From Ypsolopha sequella (lineage: Eukaryota; Arthropoda; Insecta; Lepidoptera; Ypsolophidae), in the NCBI GenBank assembly GCA_934047225.1, contig OW204005.1:20220396-20284395 (forward strand): a stretch of 64,000 bases of DNA. Reading direction: 5' to 3'. Shown here one piece after another: positions 21,701 through 33,700 of this stretch; position 1 is the stretch's first letter, and the number at the start of each line of letters is the position of its first letter. A model generated the notes under the pieces. That model was not told the origin of the DNA, did no database searches, and saw only the letters and a list, made by a program, of their open reading frames with translations. The position numbers and the translations under genes were made by a program.

Positions 21701-24700
21701 TATAAAGTACCCATTTGGCGATAAAAAGCCCCGACAGATTTTCGAGGCTTCGTTTGAAGAAATTAGGACTCTCCTTGTATTCAAAATAGTGTATTTCGTG
21801 CCGAGTATAAAATGGCAGATTTTCTTACCCGAGGAATGAAGCTAGTTTCAACGTGAGCCGAAGGAAAACATCGAAAGTTTACATTCCGAGGGTAAGAAAA
21901 CCCATTTTTACTCGTTGCGAACGATACTTTTTCTACTACCTGATTTATGTTTTTAAATATTTAATTTTTCTTTTTAAATTTAATGTTATTTATGACTTTG
22001 CGCGGCACGATTTTTACCTTTTTTTTCAGGCTTCAGCCGGCGGCTTTTATTTGTGGCCAGTATCATTTTGTGAAAAAAGAGTGTCAGACGAGATTATAAT
22101 CGATTATGTCGTGAATCGGAACGCAGGGAATTTCGATTGTAAAGACAAACTAAGGGCGTCAAAAAGAACCTTATTTAGCATGAAATGAAGACAAACGTCA
22201 AAAAGAACCTAATTTTGCAATAAATGAAATTTCAATACGATATTTCAAACTGACCTGATAGTCATTACACAACGAGGCCCGGAAAGTTCGATTTTCAAAA
22301 CTAATTTTGAGTATTAAATGGAAATTTTTCATAAAGGTAGTAGAAAAATGTATATTTGATTTATTAATTATTATCAAAACAATTTAAAAAAATATATTGT
22401 TCGATATATATCGACCCTCGGTAAGTATGGGGTTTTTTTTTCGACTGATGACGGCCCCACACCGAGGGTCGAAATATATCGAACAATTTTTTTTAAATTG
22501 TTTTATTAATAATTAATAAACAAAAGAAATATATTTGATTTGTTATTCTTTTATTAAGGGAACGTACTAATAAAAAATGTATACTTTTGTCCAAAGAAAA
22601 TATATTTTTAACCCTGGAAAATACACATTTTTTTGGTTTTAAAGTGTTTCGTAGAGGAACGCGATTACGGGATCAAATAAATTATTTTTTTCATAAAATA
22701 ATAAATACAAATATGAAGTGAATCTACTAAACTCCAAATGTTTTTGCTCATAAAACATTTAAATGTCAGTTAGGCTTTTCTAGCAAAGTTGTGTTTGTAA
22801 ATAATCTCGCACATATACTTTAAAGAGTGTTTATACTTGTTGTACAGGGTGTAATGCATAAATAATAAAAAGCAATCAAAAATTGTGGGAACAAGACTTG
22901 TCGCATCCACCTTAACATTTATTGTCCTTTAACATGATAAATAACATCTATCTATCATTAGATTTCATTTTAACTACTATTTAACCACTGAGGATTAAAA
23001 AAAAACACAAATGCCATTTTCATTGAATTTGTAGTTTAAAAGTTTGTAATTTTGTATGTATTAATATACGAATTATAAGATTTCATTTAGGTTCATCAAT
23101 TCTGGTCAGATTTCATACAAAACTAAGGAAAAAAGTTCGTTATTCAGATTTTATACCAAACATTGGGCTATGATACTGTTCATATTCAAACAAGACCTAC
23201 ACACGTTCAAATTCAGATTCAAATTCAAAAAGTTTATTTTGTAAAGTAGAAATATGTAATACACGTTTCACAAGTTAAAATTGAATCTTAAAAAATATAC
23301 GTAAAAAAATAATAAATGTACATGAACTAAATTAAAGGTTTATTTAATTTATGTAGCAATATTATACGATTAAAATGATAGGAAAAATATATATTACAGA
23401 AGGGGAAATCCAATCAACCGCCCGAACCCATACCGGAGACCCAGCCAGGGACCAGGAACAAGGTTCAATGATCACCAACCGAGCCCCCAGCACGAATGCA
23501 GGCAGCTGACCAAATCCCAATATATAAATACATGCCTACAGTCCGGCTTTTTCGTGTGCGACCTTCCTGCGGGGTACAGACGTTGGCGGAGACGAGGTAC
23601 GAGGATGTTAGCGGTGGCGGGTGGTATAACGGGGAAGGGAAGCGCGTGCTGCTGCGCTTCACTCACCGACAGCTACCTCGCCCCCGCCAACGTCTGTACC
23701 CCGCAGAAAGGTCACGCACGAAAAAGCCGGACTTATACCTTCGCCCATTCGATTAGTCTTGCTAAGAAGAAGGGCAAGAAACTTAGCAAGATCATGTCTT
23801 TTTTTTTACATAAAACTTATTCTATACAATTGACTTATATCTACTTTAACTAAAGGATAAGTAAATACAAGACAGCAGGAATTCAGGTTAATGAAAAAAA
23901 GAAAAACATATATATATATATCTCTCTACCTGTCTCATAATAGTCTATTTCCTTTAACAGTCTGTAATTAATTAATGTTAACTTGTTAGAGGAATCATAA
24001 ATTGGGAAATTATACAAGGTACTTAATTAAATTATAAACTACTATCATGACAAGTATCATTATCATTGTAACACCATGCTTCACCGTCATCTAAATATTC
24101 ATTTATTTTATAATATGCCTTTTTCAGTAAGCCCTGCTTAAAATACAATTTAAATTTATTCGCTGACAAATTAAGGACCTCTTTTGGAAGTTTATTGTAA
24201 ATGCCCGATTCGCGTCGGGCGCTTACAACGCATACACTATTGAGCCGTCTTGCCTCTTGACAAATCAAAATGGCCGGGAAAACTAATACCATAAGCAAGG
24301 AAGTACCTTCCCCAACTGCTTTGAATTTAAAAGCATGTGCCGGCTGTGGCAGCATTTTTGGAGACAAGAGGAATTTGACTTGCGTTGATTGTAAAAAAAA
24401 ATATGATCTCTTCTGTGCTAATGTTGCCGGCGAAGTTTTTGATGTTATGGAAATTGAATCAAGAACTAGTTGGATCTGCCCTGAATGCTTCTGCAAAAAA
24501 CCAAAAACTGATAATTCTAACACTCCTCTTCGAAATGCATCTCGTCAACAAACGGATTCACTCGTGTCAGCTGTTAATGATAAACTGAACAACTTCAATG
24601 TAACTATGCGTAAGAAAAACCCCCAAATTCAGCAAAAATCCGATTCCGGTGATTTTGATTTTAATGTGTCCCAAGAAAAGCTTAGAGAAATAAAAAAAAA

Positions 24701-24713
24701 AAAAAAAAAAAAA

Positions 24714-24758
<45 letters not shown>

Positions 24759-27700
24759 TTATTTCTCTTAATACTTAGCCTAATATGACAGGTTCGTAGG
24801 GCATCTCCATTTAAGCTGGAGTGGCCTGTGTTTGTTGATACCGCTCTTCCACAATAATCAGGTAAATCGAGGTTGGCCGTATGGCATAGACAGACAAACT
24901 GAAGCTTAACTATAACTAAACTATTAATAATAAAGTACTATAAAGCTATATTGGTGATTTTAATACCGAAACAAAACATAACATTATGGATATAGATAGA
25001 TAACATTATGGATGTAGACTTAATTATACAAGATAACATAAGTGTGTTAATATTGAGAGTGTGTGTACCAGTGTGTGAGGGTGTGTGTGAGAGGGTATGT
25101 GTGTGTGTGTGTATGTGTGTATATTTGTGTGTTTATGTGATGTATGTTAATAAATCCTCTGTTTCATCATAGGTCAGAGGTTGGATAAATTTAGTAAGTA
25201 GCTTTCTGCACTCCCGAGATGGTTTAACATAGATATAGATTTCTTTATTTATTTTGTTGTATAAAAATGCCGAGCGCGTATCATACTGCATGCTAGCAAA
25301 TGTAGTTCTGACGGGGGGTAATTTTACAATAATGTCTTTCCTTCGTTTTGTTATTAGACTAAGGTCAAGTGGGAGGGATTTATGGATTTTAAGCATAGTG
25401 GCTATTATATATAATTTCCGTACAGACAGTAATCCGCTAATATTATAAAGTTCGTCAGTGGAGAAAAGCCTCCTTTTGAAGTATATGGTCTTGATAAGGT
25501 TTCGTTGCGATCTTTCTAAGTTTAGGAACTGTGTCTTTGCTGCACCGCCCCATATTGTTATACAGTATGTGAAGACGGATTGTGCAAGCGTTACATAAAT
25601 TTGATTTAGTAAAAATTTTGGAGAATCGTTTGAGTTATAAGGTACTACATGTCGAAGTGCTTTAAACATCCAGGTAAGCTTTCTAATTCTGTTACTCACA
25701 TGCTCTAATTGTGGATACCAGGATAGTCTCTGGTCTACGAGAACGCCCAAGTATTTGACTTTAGATACTTTATCTATTGATGGACAATTACAGGTACGGC
25801 TATTGTTGTCGCAACAACTATGAATTTTTACTGTGAAATCGCTCTGTGGTTGTGAATTATTGTACATTCCAAAACAAATGTAATTTGTCTTAACTGTATT
25901 GAGGGATAGCAAGTTGTGTTTGAGCCAAAGAGCAATCTGAGCTAGACCAAGTTCGGTACAATTCTTCACTTCTGACCAGGACGTACCTGCGAAGGCAATA
26001 GCAGTGTCGTCGGCGTACGACAGTATTTTAGCGTTGTTGATCTTCATGTTGCAGAGGTCATTAATATATATGAGGAACAAAGTTGGTCCCAGTACGCTCC
26101 CCTGTGGCACGCCATACGACACTACCTCTTCATCACTGATACATCCCGGCAATTTCACTCTTTGTTTCCGGTCGGACAAATAATCTGTGAATAGTGCAAG
26201 TGGAACCCCTCTTATTCCAATCTTCTCAAGTTTGCGCACAAGGATGGGAATGGACACAGTGTCGAATGCTTTTTTCAGATCAAGGAAGACCGACAGACAT
26301 TTGTTGCCTTTGTCAAGTTGCTGTGTTACAAACGAACTTAGCTCATAGACGGCATCTTCAGTTGATCTTCCTTGCCTGAAGCCAAACTGAGTTGGAGATA
26401 AAATATCCAATTTGTTTAGATAATTCATTAGCCTGGCATTAATAAGCTTTTCTAAGATTTTTGAAATAGCAGGCAGAACTGATATAGGCCTATAGTTGCT
26501 AATATCTTCTTTATCCCCGCCCTTGTATATTGGAGTTATTATAGATTGTTTCAGAAGATTTGGAAAAGTGCCTTTCTCGAAGCATAGATTTGTTAGGTGT
26601 GTGATGATAGGCGCTATTTCCTTAACAATCATTTTTAAAAATTTATTTGTGATATTGTCCCATCCAGCTCCACTATTTAGTTTAAGATTTGCTATGGTGC
26701 TCGTAACTTCATCGAGATCAGTTGGTAATAGCACAAAAGATTGCGATGTAGTGGGTATGTTATCTAAAGACGAGCTCGAAATATTTAGTATATCCGGTTT
26801 AATTTTAATTGCAAGCTGCTTTCCAATGTTGGCGAAATAATGGTTGATGTAATCGGCAGATTTGGAGGGCGATGATTGTATATTAAGTAATTCGATATTA
26901 GAGACATGACTTTTATTAGTATATGTGATGTTTTTGATGTTTTCCCAAAGTAATTTATTGCTATGTAGTGATTTAATTATATTATCCTGGTCATATTTTC
27001 TTTTTGTTCTTTTAATCAAGTTATTGCAATAATTTCTATAACGCCTGTATGTGATACGAAGGATTTCATTGTTAGGGTCTTGACGCAGGTCTTTCTGTAG
27101 CTTATTTCTGTTCCTAACGCACCGTAGAATCCCCGCAGTTATCCATGGCTTAATGATTCGCTTACCGCATGGTACCGGAGTCTTCTTAGTATTAAATTTT
27201 AGGCTTTCAGTAATTTTATCTATTAATAGGGTAGTCAGAACCACTGGGTCATCACAAAGGAGTAACTCTGATAGGTTTTTATTTAGTAAATATTTTAAGG
27301 CTTCATCAAAATTAATAGTGGTTTTAGTTTTATTATCTTTATATTTGATTTTGGTTTTAGATAATGTAAGGAACGTAGTGAGATGATCTGTAATTGTAGT
27401 ATTTAAGATGGCGATGGATGCTGTAAACTTAGCTCGATTGATGTTTAGCATGAAATGGTCCAAACAGTTACGTTTTCTCGTGGGAAAGGTATGTCCAGCC
27501 AGTATTCCATAACTTGATAGCATTTGTAGGTAGTTGATCCTATTTTTATATTCGTGTGACGGCTCTGTTAGTTTTGGGCGTATATTAATATTGATATCAC
27601 CTGCAATTATTATGCTGGAGTGAGAAGGATAAGATTTTAAATGGGCATCCAAGGAATTAATGAAGTTTTCTGCATTTATATTTGATGGGGACCTATAAAT

Positions 27701-30700
27701 GCAGAGAACAGTATTATTAAGTACCTTAACCTCTAGACAAGAGGCATGTATTAGTTTTATTTCATTTACTTTATGTCTAAGGGACTTTTTCACATACACA
27801 ACTACGCCGTCGTTTTGGTTTAGTAAGTGCTGGGTGCGGTAAGAGGCGTAGTTGTTAAGTTGAGGTATAGGTTTGTCTGGGTTAAGCCGGCACTCTGTTA
27901 AAACAATGATGTCCATATCAAACGAAAAAGTAGACAACGTGATTAGAAAATCATCAAAGTTATGGTAAATGCTGTTTATATTTTGAGCAATAAGTGTGAA
28001 ATCATTTTTATGTACTATAATATGTTTTTCAACTTCATCGATATTACATTCAAGTGCTCGCGCTATTTCAGTCTCGTCTATGTCGTTCAGAGTTTGGAGT
28101 GTGTCAGTCATAAAATACAACGCATGAGTTAATATTCGTTGTAGAAATGGTAAGGCTATTTTTCAATACAAATGGAGGTATAAGGTACAAAGAGCTAGTT
28201 ATTTTTGTAATATAGTGTGAGAATGTGTGTGAGTGTAAGTATGAGTGTAAGTTTTTGGTGAATGAAGGTGTGAGAATGAGAGTATGGGCAAGTGAGTATT
28301 GTAGTTGCGGAATACATGTGTTTTGTGTAGTGCAAGTATATTGTGTAGTGTAAAAAGTAACCAGTGGAGAATTTACACTAATATAAGAAGTACAGTTTGT
28401 AAAAACTATAACGTATAGAACAGTATTTATACCTTGACATAAAACCAATATGCAGAGTAAATATGGAAAAATTATGTAAGGAAAAATATGTATATATAAA
28501 TAATTAGAGAAGAACTAAGTTCTATCATAAAAGAAACTTTAAAAGAGCAAATCTCAACTCAGCTGAAGTGTATTGAGGAGAAGATGAGTAACTACACAGA
28601 CTCTGTTAGTCATATGAATAATAAGCTTTCAGTTCTTAAGGAAGAAATTGTGCTTCTGAAAGACCAGATTAACCAGCATGAGCAATCCACTCTCTGCAAC
28701 GAAATAGAACTGGCGGGTATTCCGGAGACACCAAACGAGAACTTACATCACCTGGTTCTTCTTACGGCACAAAAGGTTGGCACTGCCTTGGTGGATAATG
28801 ATATCGATTTTGTCAGCAGAGTTGGTCCTAAGAAAATAAATTCCGCTGCCTTTACTGGACCAAGATTTCCTAGACCAGTCGTCATTCGACTGGTTAGACG
28901 GGCGAAACGAGATGAACTTATAAAAGCTGGTAAAGCTAGGAAAAACCTTACATCTAAAGATTTAGATATCAATGAACATCCACAAAAGATCTATTTCAAC
29001 GACCGCCTTACTCGCGAAAATAGGCTGTTATTTCGCAATACCCGGATCCGAGCCAACCAGGCAGGCTACAAGCATTGCTGGACCACCAAGGGAGCTATAC
29101 ATGTCCGAAAGACAGATGGGAGTCCAGCAATTCAAATCCGCTCCGCAACTGATCTCGACAGTAAACTTGGCCCTTTTTTTCCTTCTGTGTCGTCGATGGC
29201 AAATGAACTTGTGGCTTAATACCATGCATATACCTATCTGGAGTCCAACCATTATTATTTTAGGTAGTTGTAATCGAAACTATATCTTCATTGTATTTAT
29301 AATAAAACTATTATTATGTATGCCAAGATTTAAAAAAATCTCTCATATCTTGAATATTGTAAAGGCTCCACCAGACCCAAATTCTAAACTTTATATTATT
29401 TTTACTTATCATATTATACGAATCCTAACCTTAATTAGTATTTTCCAAAACTACATCTTCAAAAATTGGCAATTATTGTTAAAATCGTCTATATCAACCC
29501 CACACGACATGACAAGTACAATTATAATCAGAAAATTAAATTCTATTAAGTGTAAATTCAAATTATGTCTATTCAGACACAGTTAGAACATGATATTGAT
29601 AATACTTTATCTGTCTCTTGTCACGTCGTTGACTTACCTGAACATTGCGGAAGCTATCTAAATTGCACCAACTCCTTTAAGATACTTACTTACAACATAA
29701 GAAGTATAACAAAGAATTTTGACGCATTCACGGTTGCTTTAAAAAGGGCTAATGTGGCTTTCGATATAGTTATTTTGACCGAATGCCATTTAACAGACAA
29801 AGTTACCGTGCGAAGTATTCCGGGTTATACGCATTACTATACTAAAGTCGTAAATAACTCAGCGGGTGGTGTAGTAGTCTATGTAAGGAACGGCTGGGAT
29901 GCCAGTGTCAGTGAACCAGATATACTGGAGGCTGATTGCCTGGCTGTTGATTTTCCAGGCAGCCATACGATTTTTGCAATCTACAGGTCTCCGTCCTTTC
30001 GTTGCACGGACAACTTTCTGTCATCACTAGAATCACATATAAAGTCTGTGAAACAAAACAAGGAGGTTATTTTTGCAGGTGATATCAATATCAATATTTT
30101 ACCTGATGAATTTGACCCGAAACGTCAAGAGCAGGCTAGTGAATATCTCTGTATGACCGCCGAAGTTGGATTAAAACCTGTTATTACCGAAGCAACTAGG
30201 TATAAAACTTGTCTTGACCATGTCTTTATTGGAACTAAGCAAACTGCAATTGGACTCGTTTGTAAGACTTCAACGACTGATCACGACATGGCAATTGCGG
30301 CACTGGATTTTAAACTAGTGAAACCAGCACGGAAAAGGGTAATACTGAAAACTGACTTTGCTGCGGTTGCTAATGATCTTGCTAATAACGACTGGACTAA
30401 TGTGATGACTAAAACAAACGCGACTGAAGCCGCTAACTGCCTAACGATCGCCTTAGACAATATTGTTCAAAAACATACTAAAGAGGTAACTGTTAGTCGG
30501 TCCAAATATAATTTAAAAGAATGGATAACCCCTGGTCTTATGCGTTGTATGAAACACAGGGATAGGTTACATAGTCAGGCTCGCAAGCAGCCAAATAACG
30601 TTATTTTACAGATATCGTATAAAAGATATCGGAATTATTGTAATGATTTACTAAAGCGACTTAAAAAGCAATATGAAAATAAACTATTAGAGGAAAACAA

Positions 30701-33700
30701 AAGTGACACAAAGAAACTCTGGAAAGTAATAAAATCAATTTGCGAGTTGGGAGGTAAATCAAAAGTTCCTTCCGAGTTACTTCTTATTGAAAATAACCAT
30801 AAAGAATCTCTTACAGTCTGTAATAAATTTTTTGCAGGTATAGGACAAAAACTAGCTAAAGAAACACTCGATAACATGAGAGCAACCGAAATAGATTTAG
30901 TTACTGAACTAAATCAACCGGCTAACTACCGCCCCACCTCGTTTTTTATGCATCCGACGGATAAGTATGAAATAGAGGCCCTGATTCAAAAACTGAAAAA
31001 TGACAGTGCCGCTGGACTCGATGGGTTGAAAAATTCACTAATTAAATCGATATGTAAACAAATCATAGACCCTTTAACGCATATATTTAACCTCAGCCTG
31101 TCTACAGGCAGCTTTCCTGGCGATTGGAAGATCGCCGTAGTAGTCCCAATACATAAAAACGGTGCAAAAAATGCCATATCTAATTATCGGCCTATTTCGT
31201 TGCTTGGTATTTTCTCGAAGATTCTAGAAAAAATTGTCAATAAACGTTTGGTTGACTTTTTAGAGACCCAGAATCTCTTATCGTCAAGCCAATTTGGCTT
31301 TCGACGAGGTAAATCTACTGAAGACGCAGTAACACAGCTCTTGTCGTCAGTCTCTTCGGCACTTGATACTGGTCAGGCTTGTGTCGGCGTTTTTCTCGAT
31401 CTCGCGAAGGCGTTCGACACAGTCTCTTTAAAAATACTATTAAGAAAACTTGAGCTATTAGGAATTCGAGGGACTGCTCTCGACTGGTTTCGCAGTTATC
31501 TGACGGATCGCAGTCAATGTCTCAGGATTGACGGCCAGGTTAGTGGTCTCGAAGCACTGTCCTACGGAGTACCTCAGGGTAGTATATTAGGGCCAACGTT
31601 ATTTATAGTTTACATAAACAGTCTCACGCAACTATTTCAGAGCAACTGTAAAGTTGAAGTTGCATGTTACGCTGACGACACTGCTATAATATTTAGAGAT
31701 AGCTCCTGGACAGATGTGTTTTCGCAGGTGGAGGTAGGACTAGCGGCTGTAGCAGGGTGGCTACAAAAGAATCTCTTGACCCTTAATGTCGATAAAACGA
31801 AATATATATGCTTCTACAAAACGGCTGCTTCTTGCCCTCCAACTTCGAGTAATATTAAGGTACACACATGTACACACTGGAATGATCATGCTGACGTAAG
31901 CCCACACCCAATCTGCGCGTGCACTAGCATAAGTCGAGTCGAATCAATTAAATACCTCGGTGTGGTACTTGACGAGAAATTGAATTTCAAACATCACGTT
32001 CAGAATGTAGCTGCCCGTATTAGAAGACTAATAGGAATCATGAAACTGTTGCGAAGTGGTGCTGACAAATTTATTCTAAGACTTGTATATCTGGCCCTTT
32101 GTCAGTCGATTCTTTGTTACTGCATCACTGCGTGGGGTAGCTGCGCAAAGTCCACCATGCTTATTTTGGAAAGAGCGCAAAGATCAGTCCTGAAGGTAAT
32201 GTTAAGAAAACCTTTTAGGCATCCAACTAACGAAGTTTTCAAAGAAGCACAGGTCCTTACTGTCAGGCAATTATATGTGTTAAGAGTGGGGCTCGCCCAT
32301 CACAGAACAGAGCTAAAATCTAGTGCGCCCCAAGTTCGTTCAGGGCGACGACTTCGCCTTAATGTCAATACTCCATTGCTTAAAACAGTTTTCGCTCAGA
32401 GGTTTAGCTCGTTCTCGTTTCCTTTCATCTATAAACAGGCATGCAAGTCGTGTAATCTCAAAAAATGTACAGTGCAGGAGGCAAAAATTGAATTGACCAA
32501 ATGGTTGTTGACTTTAAATTATGATTCCACCGAAGCCATTTTAGTGATCCCGAAATAAATACATTAGTGGGTTGCCAACATCCATCTCCTTATTTATAAT
32601 ATATTTATGTTACTAAGTTTATATAGTGTATATAAATAAAGTATTATAATATAATTTATTTATAATAATTATATATTTTGCCACTTTATATATAATATAA
32701 ATTTTATATACAAAATTATAATATTTATCAGGTATCCATAGTATTTTAAATATACATTTGTTTATAATCTGGAGCCTTGTAGATATTTTCTAGTTGTTTT
32801 ATGTTTTTCAGAATTATTGATTTGTACAACATGTATCTAAGCCCAGTTGCAAACCTCTCTAGTAACTGGTGTCTAGACTCCGCGTAGACAAGTTAGACTT
32901 AGTGCGGGGTCTGCTGTTATATCAATTATTATGTACCTCTCGCTCAAATGTTACAATATTTTAAGTAATAATTCAATAGTCTGTCGCAATACTGTACACT
33001 AAACTAACTCTTTTTATGTTTCTAAAGTGGGTATTTTTGTAAATCTGTGTGAATATTGTGCTTTGAGAAATAAATATTTTTGTCTTTTTGTCTTTAAATC
33101 TTATACCATGTCCTACGAAAGAGGTACTCACCTTGGCAAGTCTGATTTTTGGAAAAGCCAGTTTATATTTATTTCTGGTTTCTTTACAGTGTTGCTCGCC
33201 AATCCTTGGGAAAGACTCAATCTTTTTTCTAACATATATGAATTTCTTTGAATTTTTCTCTTAACGAATCCTAGTGCTTCATATTATAAATTGCCCGAAT
33301 TGCTCTCTTTTGCAAAACAACGACTGCGTCCATAGCCGCGGCGCGTCTATATGGTGCTGTGAAATTAACTAAAATAGACTAATCTAGCAGTATCTACGTC
33401 AGTAATTTGCCTTATGCGTCTAAGTCTACCACAGAGGGCTTCTATATGGGGACCCCACTGAAGACGAGAGTCTATCATAATGCCTAAAAACTTAGTTTCG
33501 TTAACTAACTCCAGATTGGACCCCTGCAAAAACAAATTAATATCCTTTTGAATAACATTTGGTAACGTTAACTTTATACATTTTGTCTTTTTTGCATTTT
33601 TAACTAAATTATTTGCCGTGAACCAATCAAGAATCAGTGATAGAGTTGAAAAGGATATCTTTATGTCTATTCACTTTTAAAATAAGTGACGTGTCGTCTG

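Larger units (their letters stand above)
24690..28503 (-). mobile_element. Nested LINE, inserted into ORF1 of the plus-strand LINE
   Basis: The insertion is flanked by TTAGAGAA at 24682-24689 and 28504-28511, an 8-base target duplication. The element reads on minus: 5' region 28503-28112, one long ORF (28111-25133), and a 3' UTR ending 'gagaaataaag' then a T-rich tract of about 65 bases. No ORF1-like frame fits in the roughly 390-base 5' region. It may be an ORF2-only element or a 5'-truncated copy. Confidence 0.88.
24270..29219 (+). pseudogene. LINE ORF1 (PHD finger, coiled coil, nucleic-acid-binding C-terminus), interrupted
   Basis: The first 140 codons (24270-24689) contain CAGCGSIFGDKRNLTCVDC and, further on, LFCANV and WICPECFCKK: a Cys-rich PHD-type finger. 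After the nested LINE, the frame resumes at 28512 with EELSSIIKETLKEQISTQL, a predicted coiled coil (KLSVLKEEIVLLKDQIN), and a C-terminal part with IELAGIPETPNENL, VVIRLVRRAKRDELI and YFNDRLTRENRLLF. That C-terminal part resembles the FP-like ORF1 domain of insect LINEs. The total would be about 375 residues. ORF1 proteins bind the element RNA and act as chaperones. In its present state the frame runs into the inserted A tract and stops. Confidence 0.85.
24262..32660 (+). mobile_element. Non-LTR retrotransposon (LINE) with PHD-finger ORF1, split by a nested LINE
   Basis: ORF1 starts at 24270 and, when the 24690-28503 insertion is ignored, continues in the same frame to 29219. ORF2 is 29565-32558. 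The 3' region has several 'aataaa' words and AT-rich sequence to about 32660; the exact end was not fixed. Almost no 5' UTR precedes ORF1, so the copy may be slightly 5'-truncated. ORF2 has no internal stop. Confidence 0.85.

Noticed and set aside
21853..22188. 111-codon plus frame in a P450 intron
   Set aside because: Contains AT-rich translated sequence and no motif. It does not fit the P450 phases.
24691..24788. Lysine-rich C-terminal extension of the frame starting at 24270
   Set aside because: It is translation of the A tract at the nested LINE junction and does not belong to ORF1.
28104..28448. 114-codon minus frame upstream of the nested LINE ORF2
   Set aside because: Low-complexity Ser/Thr/His-rich translation of a GT-rich 5' region with no ORF1-like motif.
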